Below are positions 19,628 through 30,732 of a DNA stretch of 64,000 nucleotides, piece after piece. The notes below the pieces were generated by a model. It ran no database searches. It worked only from the letters and a program-made list of their open reading frames with translations, and was not told the DNA's origin. How positions within the stretch are numbered: position 1 is the stretch's first letter; every line of letters begins with the position of its first letter. The position numbers and the translations under genes are program-made. The DNA is from Monoplex corrugatus. Its lineage: Eukaryota > Mollusca > Gastropoda > Littorinimorpha > Ranellidae. The stretch spans positions 78,562,854-78,626,853 of the forward strand of contig CM060312.1 in assembly GCA_030674185.1 (NCBI GenBank), read 5' to 3'.

Positions 19628-20016
19628 GATGGTGATAATTATTACTATCATCATCATCAGTATCATCATTATTACTAATCATCATTATCATCGTCGATAA
19701 TTATTATCATTTTCAATATTGTTATTGTCGTCGTTATTATCATTCGTATTAGTAGCAACGGTAGTAGTATTTATCTCCCGAATTCTCTGTATTCCCTTCA
19801 TTGGGTGCTCTGTTAGTCGTTTAGGTGAGGTCTCTACACATTGTGGGGGTACTTCTACCGAACAGTGAGCGGCTCATTCTACATACGTGTGGACGTCCGC
19901 CCACCCCCACCCCCCTTTCTTGCTATCCCAAGCTGTAGGTCTGACGTGTGTTACAAAGAAAGGAACGATCCTCACCTGTTTGGGGGGTTGTAAGGATCTT
20001 CCTTTTGGAGGGCTCT
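19061..20016. other. No gene seen; poly-A, (TTA)n and (GAT)n tracts
   Basis: Poly-A at 19333-19353, (ATT)n at 19425-19460, and a mixed (GAT)/(GGT)/(ATC) tract at 19596-19745. No other signal recognised. Confidence 0.45.
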
Positions 20017-20212
20017 TTTTGACCCTTTGACTCCCGCACCCGATCCACCAACTGCAAAAAGTTAACCCTTTGGCTCAGTCATCCTATCCACCAGTTTCCT
20101 GCAGGAAGCTGGTGGATAGGGTGAAGGCATCAAAGGGTTAAGTTTTTGCTTTTGCTGGCATGATTGGCAATGCAGGATGCTGGTGGACAGGGTGCGGGAG
20201 TCAAAGGGTTAA
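20017..20212. mobile_element. Nested-palindrome MITE, copy 5 (opposite orientation)
   Basis: Right end is a clean GGGTTAA at 20206-20212; the left TTAA has decayed to TTTTTGA. The GCAAAAG spacer lies left and the longer TTGCTTTTGCTGGCATGATT spacer lies right, the reverse of copy 1, which shows that the element has a defined orientation despite its symmetry. Abuts SINE-A without a gap. Confidence 0.66.
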
Positions 20213-20640
20213 GGATCAAAGCACTCAGGGAGGTTACCTTTGTGCTTACCTTTTTTTTCCTGCCCCATTTTCTACGCCACCTCATTGGCCACAGAAACTG
20301 GGGTAATTTTTTTTTCATAATGCAGTGATGATATGATGTCGATGAGGATGATTATCATGATGCTATGGAGTTCCCATCTAGGATTGAGAACTGCGTGACA
20401 GGGTTGTACTCTATACGCTTACTATCATAATATATCCTGGCGTCAACCAGGTCCGAGAGATACAGATACCTGGGGTGTTGAACAGAAGAAGATTTGAGCA
20501 ACATCCTCAATGACGCATCTGTGAAGTGGATGAGACATGACTGTGTGGTCCCAGTCTTCTCAATGAGCCCATAGCACGCCCAACCCTGGGTAGGAGCCGG
20601 TTCCTTGTAGAGGACTAAGAGCTGTGAGCGGTGGGTGGCC
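20213..20640 (-). mobile_element. SINE-A, longest uninterrupted copy (head missing)
   Basis: On the minus strand from about 20620: CGGCTCCTACCCAGGGTTGG, GGGACCACACAGTCATGTCT, CTTCACAGATGCGTCATTGA, TCGGACCTGGTTGACGCCAG, GTCACGCAGTTCTCAATCCT, ending in GTAACCTCCCTGAGTGC. It proves that the left half at 9597-9826 and right half at 10913-11215 belong to one unit. The tRNA-like head is not recognisable at the 20640 end. Confidence 0.75.
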
Positions 20641-20870
20641 ACACCAAAAGCGGTGACAGCTTGTGGTTAGCAAGCATTCTGCTGGCTACAAGCTCGGTGA
20701 CCGCTGAGGTGGCCACACTACAAGCTGCAAAGGGCTGGTTGTGTGCTAGCGTGCTGCTAGCTGTCGTTCCCGTGGCCTTTTTCGCTTATGGCGACGGTCA
20801 GCAGCGGAAAATTAGTTATCTTAAAACACAGCCACGCTCATGGCTAAAACAACTAATGCGCGATCGGCAC
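20641..20870. other. GC-rich stretch with GTGGCCACAC motifs
   Basis: Contains GGTGGCCACACCAAAAGCGG and GAGGTGGCCACACTACAAGC, related in style to the GTGTGGCCGCACC motifs at 27420 and 27650. Possibly the remnant of a DNA transposon with such termini; no transposase seen. Confidence 0.3.
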
Positions 20871-20889
20871 GGTTTCTGACAACGACTAC

Positions 20890-22556
20890 ATCAGTAGTAT
20901 ACTGTGGAGTCATCCACCGTGGGGCATTTGCATCTTTGTCTAGCCTCTATAGCGCGCTCGACTCTATCCTCTTCATAGCTCTTTGCTCCAACGAAAACAG
21001 CAGCTCTCCACCCCAGTCGATCCTGGGCAACCGTATCCCAGTTCGCAACATTGACAGAAAATTCTATCATGGACGTTATACACTGGTCTTTGAAACGATA
21101 CTTGGGTCGTCCAACGTTACGCGTGCCCTCAGACAGTTCCCCATACAGTATCTGCTTGGGGATTCTGGAGTCATCCATTCGCGCAACGTGACCAAGCCAC
21201 CGGAGACGCCGAACCGCAAAATGGGATATGGTGACTGAATGCCAGCTCTTTTGAGCATTTCTGTATCCGGGACTCTATCTTGCCATTTAATTTTTAAAAT
21301 TTTTCGTGAACACCTCATATGAAAAGTATTTAACATCCTTTCCTGACCAGCATACAAGGTCCACGTCTCACTCCGTAAAGGAGTGTTGAGAGGACGTATG
21401 TTTGGTAAATTAGAGTCTTGGTTTTTATCCTAAGCTTATATTTTTCCCATGCTCTTTTTATAAGTTTCTTGAATGCGGCTGTAGCCTTTCCTATTCTGCT
21501 TGTCACTTCCTCATCCAAAGATAGGATCGATGTTATGGTGGATCTCAAGTAAACAAACTTATCTACCGTTTTCAGAGATTCACCACCGAGTTTTATCTCT
21601 GGTGGTGAGTTTGTCCCTTGTCCAATTACCTCAGTTTTTTGACGCTGATTGTTAACCCGAAGTGATCGCATGCTTCCGCTAAACGATGACTAGTCTTTGA
21701 AGCTCAATTTCACTGTGAGCCGCTATCGCAGTATATCAGCGAAAAGCAACTCTGATCAACACTTCAGTCGTCAGTTATTTCGACTTCAGTCTTTTCAGAT
21801 TGAAAAGAGATCCGTAGAACCTTGTTTTGAGGTAAACTCCATCCTCGCTCCCACCAAAAGCATGGTGCAGGAGAGCAGCAAAATAAATGGCAAAGAGAGT
21901 GGGTGCCAGGACACAACCTGTTTAACACATTTCCTCACCTTGAACGGATCTAATGTATTTCCATCGAATTGAATGCACGTATTTTTATGTCCTCGTGAAA
22001 TGAAATGACTTAACTGCAAAAGAACAGGTGGACAACCGATTTTTTCTAGTGCCTTATAGATCAATTTCCGGCTCACAGTATCAAATGCCTTCGTCAGATC
22101 AACAAAGGCGATGAACGGTGGTTTCCTTTGTTCCCTGCATTTTTCCTGCAGCTAGTGCAGTGTAAAGATCATATCAGTCGTTGCTCGACCAGCCCTAAAA
22201 CCAGACTGTGTCTCTGGCAGGATGCGATCAGCCAACCTTTGCAGGTGTTTCAAAAGGACCCTAGCGAAGATCTTACCCGCCACAGAAAGAAGAGATATCC
22301 CCCTGTAATTATTACAGTCGCCCCTGTCACCCTTATTTTTGTACAGGGTAACGATTTGGGCGTCCCGCATTTTGTGTGGTATTTCACATTGTCGCCAGTT
22401 TTGCAGCAGCAATGCATGCAACTGCGGGAGAAAAACATCTTTATTTTCCATACAAATTTCAGCAGTAATACCATCTTCGCCCGGCGCCTTCCCATTTGTC
22501 TCGTCCTCGGGTGGCGTATCGAGGAACGCACCTTCAGATAAGGAGGTCAGCTGCAA
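20890..22556 (-). pseudogene. Non-LTR retrotransposon (family B) reverse transcriptase and C-terminus
   Basis: Several minus frames cover, in order from 22556: NGKAPGEDGITAEI, LYKNKGDRGDCNNYRGISLL, RILPETQSGFRAGRATTDMI (fingers), then FIAFVDLTKAFDTVSRKLIY (palm motif with catalytic Asp) and FDGNTLDPF. The usual G-V-K-Q-G-C motif and the A-D-D box fall in broken sequence: near 21738 the frame reads F-R-stop-Y-T where F-A-D-D is expected. Then KTEVIGQG, DKFVYLRSTI, FHMRCSRKILKIKWQDRVPD, TEMLKRAGI and DDSRIPKQILYGELSEGTRN. This is a jockey/RTE-like LINE of the kind often annotated as craniofacial-development-protein-like; the exact clade is not settled here. Frame shifts and stops make it dead. 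Its own 5' part is missing at 22556 and appears inverted to the right. Confidence 0.85.
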
Positions 22557-22599
22557 GTATAAAAATAAGCAGCAGGTACCATTTCCCGTTGCCTTGCGG

Positions 22600-23640
22600 T
22601 CTCATTGAATTAAGAAAGGGTGGAGGAGTAAACCTCACTCAAATCAGGAGGGAGGGACCCGTAGGCGGTAATTGGTCAACTTGGCCAATATCCGCATCCC
22701 CTGCTACTCCATGGATACTGCGAACGTATTGACCTGTCTTTCCTTCGCGGATTGTTCATGTGAGTGGAGAGTGAGTGAGTGTTGTTTGGGCATGACACTT
22801 GCTTCTAACTTGGAAGCCGAGATTCAGCGGAAACGGCGATCTCACGGACACGCGACATAAAGCGGAGAGGACACTTCGTCGGTCACTGTCAAAGTGGAGG
22901 AAGAAAACATGGGTTGTTACAGTTACCGGTTATAAGCTTCCCCAAACTGGCGTATACGGGGAGCGCCAGTGGTCACAATCGACAGTGGGATGACTGTTCA
23001 GTCACACTGGTTGGCTACGCCTGCTTAGTCCTGGCAGCCCCAGGACAATAGGTACCAACCTGCCAGGTCAGGATTGCTTCAGTTAGGGTCATGGAACTAT
23101 AACCAAAAGTTGAAAGTCTTGACGTTAAACTTGGCCTCCAGAAAAAGAAAAACGAAAAGTCGCTGCCTTTACGGATTGGAACTTGGAACGTCCGGACACT
23201 GCAGGCAGGTCTTGAAAATATGGACCTGTCACACGGCCATACTCGGAAAACGGCTGTCATTGATAAGGAGCTAACACGTCTGAATCTTGACATAGTTGCC
23301 CTGCAGGAGACTCGTATTGCGGGTAGCGGATCTCTCAAAGAGGAAAATTATACTTTCTTCGGGAGAGGCCTAAATGCCGACTAGCACAGACTTTATGGTG
23401 CTGGTTTTGCCATCCGAAATAGTCTAGTGCGGTCGATCAGCACCCCTAAGGGAATTTCAGAGCGAATTATGTCGCTCTGCCTCCAAACCACAAAGGGCAA
23501 TGTTAACCTAGTCAGTGCGTATGCTCCTACACTTGGTGCCTCTCCAGATGTTAAGGATTCTTTTTATGAGGCTCTGGCAGACACTGTTAGGCTCATGAAT
23601 ATTGAAGAACCGTCTGTACATACCCTGAAGATCCGTTTTG
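22600..23640 (+). pseudogene. Family B LINE 5' part: 5' leader and endonuclease domain
   Basis: From about 23130 the plus strand encodes KLGLQKKKNEKS, LRIGTWNVRTLQAGLENMDL, AVIDKELTRLNLDIVALQET, RIAGSGSLKEENYTFF, a stop, GAGFAIRNSLVRS, ISERIMSLCLQTTKGNVNLV and SAYAPTLGASPDVKDSFYEA. These are the apurinic-type endonuclease motifs (W-N-V-R-T, L-Q-E-T, S-A-Y-A-P-T). The domain is cut at about 23635, before the G-D-F-N motif, by the RTE element on the minus strand. Upstream 22600-23130 is GC-richer and probably the 5' leader. The direction is opposite to the reverse transcriptase at 20890-22556. Confidence 0.8.
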
Positions 23641-23699
23641 TGTCAGTCTTCTATTTCTTTGCATTTTGTTTTCAGCCAAGCTCCCTTAGCTTCATTGCA

Positions 23700-24776
23700 C
23701 CTATTCCTGAATTTTTATTTATCTTCCTCGTTTCTCTTAGCCTTCCTCCGTTCCTCCATCAAGCCTAAAATTTCTTTTGTCATCCAGTTCTTTTTTGCTT
23801 TTCTGTCTACTTCAAGGATTTCTTCACAAGCTTCATTTATCGAATTTCTCAACTTTGTCCACTGTTCCTCACTGTCACTAACGTCTTCCAGAGCACTGAA
23901 TTTGTTTTTAACATGTACGTTGAATTTTTTATGTATCAATTCATCTGTCTTCAAGAGTCCACGATTTAGTTTGAAGTTGCTTTTGGTCTGTTTCCTTTTC
24001 CTTAATTTCAGCTTAAATTTTCCCACTACAGGATTGTGGTCACTGTTGCAGTCTGCGCCTCGTAGTGTTTTTGCTGACAGTAAAGAATTTCTAAATCTTT
24101 TATAAATCAGGATGTAGTCAATTTAATTTTTGGTATTATCTCTTGGACTCATCCAAGTCCATTTTCTTCTGTTAGGCTGCTCAAACCAGGTGTTTCCTGC
24201 TATGAACTCATTCATCTGTGCCCACTCCACACGTTTCCCTCCCCTTTCATTTTGTGTACCAAGGCCATGAGGTCCAACTATATCCTCCACCCTATCCTGT
24301 CCCACTTTAGCATTAAAATCTATCATTACTGTAACTTCTTGTGATTTACATTGGGCCTTGGCCATCTCTAATACTTCGTAGAAGTTGTCGATGTCTTCCT
24401 GAGTACTTGCAGATGTTGGTGCATACACCTGAATGATGTTGATATCAAATGGCCTGCCTCCCAATTTAACCAAGAAAACTCTGTCGGACACAGCCCAGTA
24501 TCCTTAGACTGTTTTTGTTTTGTCCCTGTCCATTACGATGCCTACTCCTCTTTCATGTGAGTTTCCACCAGAGTATATTACTGTATACTCTCCTGATGTT
24601 ATCATGCCTGCCCCCTTCCATCTCACTTCCCCTAGTCCTAAAAGACTAATGTTAAGCCTTTTCCATCTCCATTTTGATACTAATTTACCTTTTTTTAACA
24701 ATGTTCTGATGTTCCATGTTGCTATTTTGGTATTTTTGAGGTTGGTCGCAGTAGCTTGCTGACGGTCTGGTGTCAC
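23700..24776 (-). pseudogene. RTE-clade LINE endonuclease region
   Basis: From 24776 the minus strand encodes KIATWNIRTLLKKGKLVSKW, KRLNISLLGLGEVRWKGAGM, YTVIYSGGNSHERGVGIVMD, a stop, WAVSDRVFLVKLGGRPFDIN, IIQVYAPTSASTQEDIDNFY, VGPHGLGTQNERGGKRVEW, TWMSPRDNTKN, a stop, DYILIYKRFRNSLLSAKT, GADCNSDHNPVVGKFKLKLR and a linker to about 23700. These are the endonuclease motifs of RTE elements (W-N-I-R-T, E-V-R-W, D-F-N, S-D-H). The fragment stops before the reverse transcriptase. It is inserted in the family B element, whose pieces lie on both sides. Confidence 0.87.
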
Positions 24777-25040
24777 CTGTACCGCATGACGATCCCTACC
24801 GGACGAAGGTGCTCCATAGGAGCACCTATTTATGTCGTTATCTTTATTTTCCTTTTGTCTGTCTATCCATGAATATCCTGGGGAGAATACGATGGTGGTT
24901 TCCCGTTGCCTTCCATTGGTTTGTTTACGGTCTCTACGCTAGCCTTTGTCGTTCCCACGAAAACCTACAAGGCAGTAGGGTGATTTTTTTTCAAGGTAAC
25001 TCCCTTAGCCTTATTCTCTCCTGAGATATCCACAAGGCAG
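24777..25040 (-). other. Probable 5' leader of the RTE copy
   Basis: Sequence upstream of the RTE endonuclease frame, without open frames. Its outer boundary is not clear. A short repeat, GATATCCACAAGGCAGTGG, lies near 25024-25042. Confidence 0.35.
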
Positions 25041-25149
25041 TGGAGCTATTTACCCATAGCTGGGGATCTGGTTTGTGGGCACCAGGGCATATCCACATGC
25101 CGGTAGGCCTGCGTGCCGCAAGTCTGGGGGCCAGACCTCCGAGTCCCTC

Positions 25150-25203
25150 AAGATATATTTGTATATATATATGTACATTTACATATATATGTACATATGT
25201 ATA

Positions 25204-25272
<69 letters not shown>

Positions 25273-25287
25273 ATATAGGCCTACATA

Positions 25288-25318
<31 letters not shown>

Positions 25319-25456
25319 ATAAATGTATATATATACATATATGTATATATTTATGTATACATACATATATATATATGTATATATATATATACACACATGT
25401 ATACATACACACACATATATATATATATCATATATATATATATATATATACACACA
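25150..25456. repeat. (TA)n/(TATG)n microsatellite
   Basis: About 300 bp of TA-rich repeats with ACATATATGTAC-type palindromes and a (CT)n insert at 25205-25221. Many perfect palindromes make this prone to cruciforms. It separates RTE leader from the family B linker. Confidence 0.92.
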
Positions 25457-25599
25457 ATTCACACTATTAGGAATACAACAACAATAATACAACAAATGGA
25501 CTGATACCTCTGCAAATGATAATACTAGTAATGAAATCACTAATGATAACAATAATCATAATGGTGATGAAACAATAAACCATGAAATAGAATAAAAAA

Positions 25600-26270
25600 A
25601 ATCGTTAAGAACATTTACTGCATACGGTTTCAAAAATTTTCAAGAAATACAAAACAAAAATGATTTTCAACTGCGTGAATCTGTGGATGAAAGCTGGCAG
25701 GCGATGGAAACTGCTATTTATGAGTCAGCTAAGTCGACCTATGGTGTACTCAAAACAGCTCAAAAAGATTGGGTACGTGAGTATGCCGACCACCTCTTGC
25801 CACTGTATGAAATAAAAAAGAAAGCACTTTTAGCCGATAAGAAAAATCAAGTCCAGAATCAAAGGAATATTATCACACAACCAAATCCATCCTGCAACGC
25901 GAGGAAAGGAGATGTGCGAGTGAATATTGGATAAATCTTTGCAAAGAACTTCAAGCAGCATCCGATCGTGGAGATACAAAAACACTGCACTGTCTAATGA
26001 AGACTGCTCTAGGCCCGACCATTACCCAGTTGGCGAAACTGAAATCTGAGGATGGCGAACCGATAGAAGACCAGGCTAAACAGCTAGAAAGATGGGTGGA
26101 ACACTACTCCAAGCCTTATGCTCAAGACCTCCCTGAACATCCAGGTATGTAAGCAGTCTTGCCCCCTTTCAACATGTTTGCAGAATTGGATGAGGAGCCT
26201 ACCGAAGAAGAGCTTTCTGAAGCCATAGCTGTCATTCACACAGTTGGTTTCAGAATGTCGGACAGCAGGT
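25600..26270 (+). pseudogene. Family B LINE linker between endonuclease and reverse transcriptase
   Basis: Frames on the plus strand give DESWQAMETAIYESAKSTYG, DWVREYADHLLPLYEIKKKA, then shifted REERRCASEYWINLCKELQA, LMKTALGPTITQLAKLKSED, DQAKQLERWVEHYSKPYAQD, a stop, FNMFAELDEEPTEEELSEAI, and end at SDSR near 26270. This is the W-V-E-H-Y-S linker that normally sits just before G-K-A-P-G. The minus-strand segment 22556-20890 begins almost exactly at that G-K-A-P-G, so the two fit end to end as one protein if the inversion is undone. Confidence 0.8.
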
Positions 26271-26900
26271 AGGCCTATCTTCTACTTCATGAGCTATCAG
26301 AACCATCGTCATTTCTATGACAAGTAATTCTTTTTGATGAAAGACAGTACTGGGTCCATCCCATGAATGAACAAAGAAGTGTGTGTGGTGAATATCATCA
26401 TTTGGTATCGGACTTCAAGCAGGATGGACAAAAGATTTCACCCCTGTTTTCAGGATGCTTTCCAGATCCTACTGGATCTTGTCCATCGTGAATTTACAAC
26501 AACAACAAAAACTGCCTTCAGACGACGAATATCAGCAGAGGAATGTTTTGTATGAACGCTTCTTAAGCACGCTGTATATGATTATCTATTGCATGCCATT
26601 CTCGCCCCTTTTTACTGGACATAATCAGCTCTACAATAATAATACTAATGATGAGAATAATAATAATGAGAATATAATAATCTCTATTATTATCATTATT
26701 AAATATTTTTCATCACAATTAAAGTAATGGGGTAATGTACTTGATATATGTTTGTGTGTGGCAGCCATATGCTTTATAAAGTTATGTATCAAATAGTATG
26801 TGTTTATAACATGCATGTAGTATATTTGGCAACATTGATGTTTTTTTCTTTCCTTGATATCTACGTATCTATATCTATCCAAATTGTATGTACATATACT
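26271..26900. other. No gene seen; short (AAT)n tract
   Basis: AT-rich sequence with an (AAT)n tract at 26633-26675. Nothing else recognised. Confidence 0.4.
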
Positions 26901-26901
26901 T

Positions 26902-26907
26902 GTGTGT

Positions 26908-26981
<74 letters not shown>

Positions 26982-27034
26982 TGTGTGTGCGTGCGTGCGT
27001 GCGTGCGTGCGTGCGTACGTGCGTGTGTGTGTGC
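26902..27034. repeat. (GT)n/(GTGC)n microsatellite
   Basis: (GT)n followed by (GTGC)n at about 26988-27022. Confidence 0.93.
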
Positions 27035-27229
27035 TGACTTACGCATGATCAGTAAAAAAAGAGAACTATTTACAGAAATTCAAATTCAAAGAGTTATGAA
27101 TCAATGGTAAAACGTGCAAGACGTTATATTAAGCCAAAACATTCTCATGTTCACACGCGTGCCGCATGCGCCCTCACCCAGTCACTACCCTCCCCTCCCT
27201 GCAAATACTACTACGCCAGCCGCTGAATC

Positions 27230-27657
27230 TGTTTTGCTTATCGCGGGCAGTTCCATAAACATCCGGTCGGAGACTGGGAAAACCACTGACAGAAACACTG
27301 CTCGAGCTGCGAGCGACGATAAATACCAGACATTTCCGTCGCTCGCCGCTAGCGCATCCGCGCGGTTATCGCTCATGGTGTGGTCGCCTGTACAATAATC
27401 AGTCGTTCTCGTCGCGCAGCTCATAGCTCGTAGTGTGGCCGCACCCTAAACTTCTGGTCGGGGCCTGGGAAAACCACCGACAGAAACACTGCTCGAGCTT
27501 CGAGCGACGATAAAATATGTATATACCGGGGACATTTCAGTCGCTCGCCGCTAGCATCATCCGCGCGGTTATCACTCGTGGTATGGCCGCCTGTACAATA
27601 ATCGGTGTCATCGTTATTGTCGCGAAGCTACAGCGCTCGTAGTGTGGCCGCACCCTT
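27230..27657. repeat. Tandem duplication of a GC-rich unit (about 215 bp x 2)
   Basis: Units at about 27258-27448 and 27455-27657 share GGGAAAACCACYGACAGAAA, CACTGCTCGAGCT, CGAGCGACGATAAA, CGCTCGCCGCTAGC, CCGCGCGGTTATC, GCCTGTACAATAATC and GTAGTGTGGCCGCACCCT. CpG-rich compared with everything nearby. Could be a pair of non-autonomous DNA transposon remnants; no gene identified. Confidence 0.7.
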
Positions 27658-28019
27658 ACCTCTCAGCTTTGGACTCCTTCAGAAAACCACTGAACAGGAA
27701 ATCTGATACAGAAAACAGCTATCGCTGTAAAAGATAGGCCTTACTTGCCAAGTTTATTTGTGCTGACAACAATACAAAACAAACTAAAAAGCTGGAGGCA
27801 GGGGGGGGGGGGGGGGAACAAAGATGTTCAAGCCATTCTATAATCTCCCTTTACAAAAACAAAACAAAACAAAACAAAAACAAAAGCAAAAGGAAGAGAT
27901 ATGTTCGTTTCTAATGCAAGCATTCTTGTTGCAAATCTCTGCGCTGGTAAGAAACTAAAACTATTCACAAAACAACAGCAACATATGGAATGTGAAATTC
28001 AGCACCATAAGAACAGGGA
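27658..28019. other. No gene seen; poly-G and (AAAAC)n tracts
   Basis: A run of about 15 G at 27802-27817 and an (AAAAC)n tract at 27856-27890; otherwise unique sequence. Confidence 0.4.
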
Positions 28020-29207
28020 ATATGCATAATTACATACCCTAGTGTGTAACAAAATAAAGAACACGTTCAGTCCCGCATGCATAATTACATACCCTAGTGC
28101 GTAACAAAATAAAGAACACGTTCAGTCCCGCATGCATAATTACATACCCCAGTATGTAACAAAATAAAGAACACTTTCAGTCCCGCATGCATAATTACAC
28201 ACCCTAGTGTGTAACAAAATAAAGAACACTTTCAGTCCCGCATGCATAATTATGTACCCTAGTGTGTAAAAAAAATAAAGAACACTTTCAGTCCCGTATG
28301 CATAATTACATACCCCAGTGTGTAACAAAATAAAGAACACGTTCAGTCCCGTATGCATAATTACATACCCTAGTGTGTAACAAAATAAAGAACACTTTTA
28401 GTCCCGTATGCATAATTACATACCCTAGTGTGTAACAAAATAAAGAACACGTTCAGTCCCGCATGCATAATTATGTACCCTAGTGTGTAACAAAATAAAG
28501 AACACTTTCAGTCCCACATGCATAATTACATACCCCAGTATGTAACAAAATAAAGAACACTTTCAGTCCCGCATGCATAATTACATACCCTAGTGTCTAA
28601 CAAAATAAAGAACACTTTCAGTCCCGCATGCATAATTATGTACCCTAGTGTGTAAAAAAAATGAACACTTTCAGTCCCGCATGCATAATTACATACCCTA
28701 GTGTCTAACAAAATAAAGAACACTTTCAGTCCCGCATGCATAATTACATACCCTAGTGTGTAACAAAATAAAGAACACTTTCAGTCCCGCATGCATAATT
28801 ACATACCCTAGTGTGTAACAAAATAAAGAACACTTTTAGTCCCGCATGCATAATTACATACCCTAGTGTGTAACAAAATAAAGAACACTTTTAGTCCCGC
28901 ATGCATAATTACGTACCCTAGTGTGTAACAAAATAAAGAACACTTTCAGTCCCGCATGCATAATTACATACCCTAGTGTGTAACAAAATAAAGAACACTT
29001 TCAGTCCCGCATGCATAATTATGTACCCTAGTGTGTAACAAAATAAAGAACACTTTTAGTCCCGCATGCATAATTATGTACCCTAGTGTGTAAAAAAATA
29101 AAGAACACTTTTAGTCCCGCATGCATAATTATGTACCCTAGTGTGTAAAAAAATAAAGAACACTTTCAGTCCCGCATGCATAATTATGTACCCTAGTGTG
29201 TAAAAAA
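28020..29207. repeat. 55-bp tandem array, about 21-22 units
   Basis: Unit begins GCATGCATAATTACATACCC and continues TAGTGTGTAACAAAATAAAG, AACACTTTCAGTCCC. Units differ by a few substitutions (CACTTT/CACGTT, TTACATA/TTATGTA) and variants cluster locally. Each unit carries one AATAAA and the palindrome GCATGC. Both edges are sharp. The apparent Met-His-Ala-Gly-Leu frames on the minus strand are repeat artefacts. Confidence 0.95.
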
Positions 29208-30488
29208 ATTACTGACACTTTATATTTTTAATGTTCACGTGCGCACACACACACATGACTAATTAAAAATGAAAATGAAAGGGCAAGTCCAACAGGAATA
29301 AATGGGCGCACTGAATACCGTTAGAAGGCAACGCGTTTGGTAAAGCACCCTGTTGAAAACGTAAGCGAACAACATTCATTTCTTATTTTCCCACCTACAA
29401 CAAGCCAGCTGTGCATTTATCAGGCGTGACATTCTGTTGGCAATCTTTAGGCTCGAGGAAATAACTTGGAGGATATTTCAAGGATTATGGCAAACAAACT
29501 AAAAAAACCGTTGCCAACATACAGCTTATTCTCATGTCATGAGCTGTCTGGTAGTAATAAATGAACCCATCTTTCTTTCAATCAGCACCATTTTAGTCGC
29601 ACAGCTTGATGCGTTTTCTACAAGTTACCGCAACCATTGAAATGCTACCACAGAAAAACAAATGCAACGATTGCCACAAAACGTTTTATTAAAAAAAATA
29701 GAACAAGGAAACAAAACAAATAACCCTACCCCCCCCCCCCCCAAAAAAAAAGGGGGGAAGGGCTATAGTCTTTGTTGTAAGGCTTGTTTCTATTCCGATT
29801 ATAAAAGAAAACGTGGTTTTACGTCGCCTTCTAGATCTTTCATTTCTTTCTCATAACTTCCTGGTTCGTTTTTTCTTTCCTTCCTTTTTCAAACACCCAT
29901 GTCTTTTTAATTTCTATTTAAAGCTACTCTTTCTTGGTTTCATGCAACATAGACATAATGGTAGCCGCCAGAAAGGTTGAGGTCTATTACCACCTCTGTC
30001 CCTTTCGACCTCTGGGTTACGGGACAACTGCTTTACCGTTTATAGTTTACAGACAAAACAACATTTCAGATCTTTCAAATTTCTACTCCTTTTAAAAACA
30101 TCAGCCTTTTCCTTAAGTAAGGACCGATAGTTCATGGTCTGTATTAAAAGAATTTACCTTTTCCCCTCAAATTAGCCCAAAACACCACCACCACCACCAC
30201 CACCAATTTTCAATTCATGTGTAATCTCGTTGAGGGCTGAAGGCAGAAGCACCAAATGTGCAAGTGCCTACTAACAAACCATGGTACCGTGCAATATAAC
30301 GCAAACCTCTACGAGTATGTCGCTTGCCCACTGCGGCCACACTTATTGCCAGACATGGTCTGACCATGTAGATGGTGAACAAAAGAAGGAAAAGAAAATA
30401 AAGAAAAAGAAGCAGCAGCTGATAAATGATAAATCATGACACACACTGATCAGATCATTCAACTTTGGCAAAATTGTTATATTTTATT
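29208..30488. other. No gene seen
   Basis: Mostly unique AT-rich sequence. A C-run followed by an A-run lies at 29729-29753 and an (ACC)n tract at 30183-30203. No frames, RNA motifs or repeats I can name. Confidence 0.4.
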
Positions 30489-30489
30489 A

Positions 30490-30732
30490 ACACGACTGTA
30501 TATAACCCAAGGAATGGGAAATTCCTTAAATTTACTGATTGGATATGACTGGAAATTCCTTAAATTCTAGGGTGCATATAACCGTGGCCTTTGCGGCATA
30601 TATAACCCAAATAACGGAAAATCCCTTTAAGTCTGGGCTGCAAACGACCCAAATAATGGGAAATTTCCCAATTCTGGGTGCAAACGACCCAAATAACGGG
30701 AAATTTTCTAATTCTGGGCTGCAAACGACCCA
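30490..30732. repeat. About 43-bp minisatellite, left part
   Basis: Degenerate units with ATAACCCAAATAACGGAAA, later CTGCAAACGACCCAAATAAC and GGGAAATTTTCTAATTCTGG. Five to six units. It resumes at 31364-31412 after an inserted SINE-C. Confidence 0.8.

Noticed and set aside
28020..29207. CRISPR-like regular repeats (also 39525-40560, 33157-33622, 52505-57296)
   Set aside because: Units are directly adjacent with no unique spacers, there are no cas genes, and the sequence is eukaryotic. These are tandem satellites.
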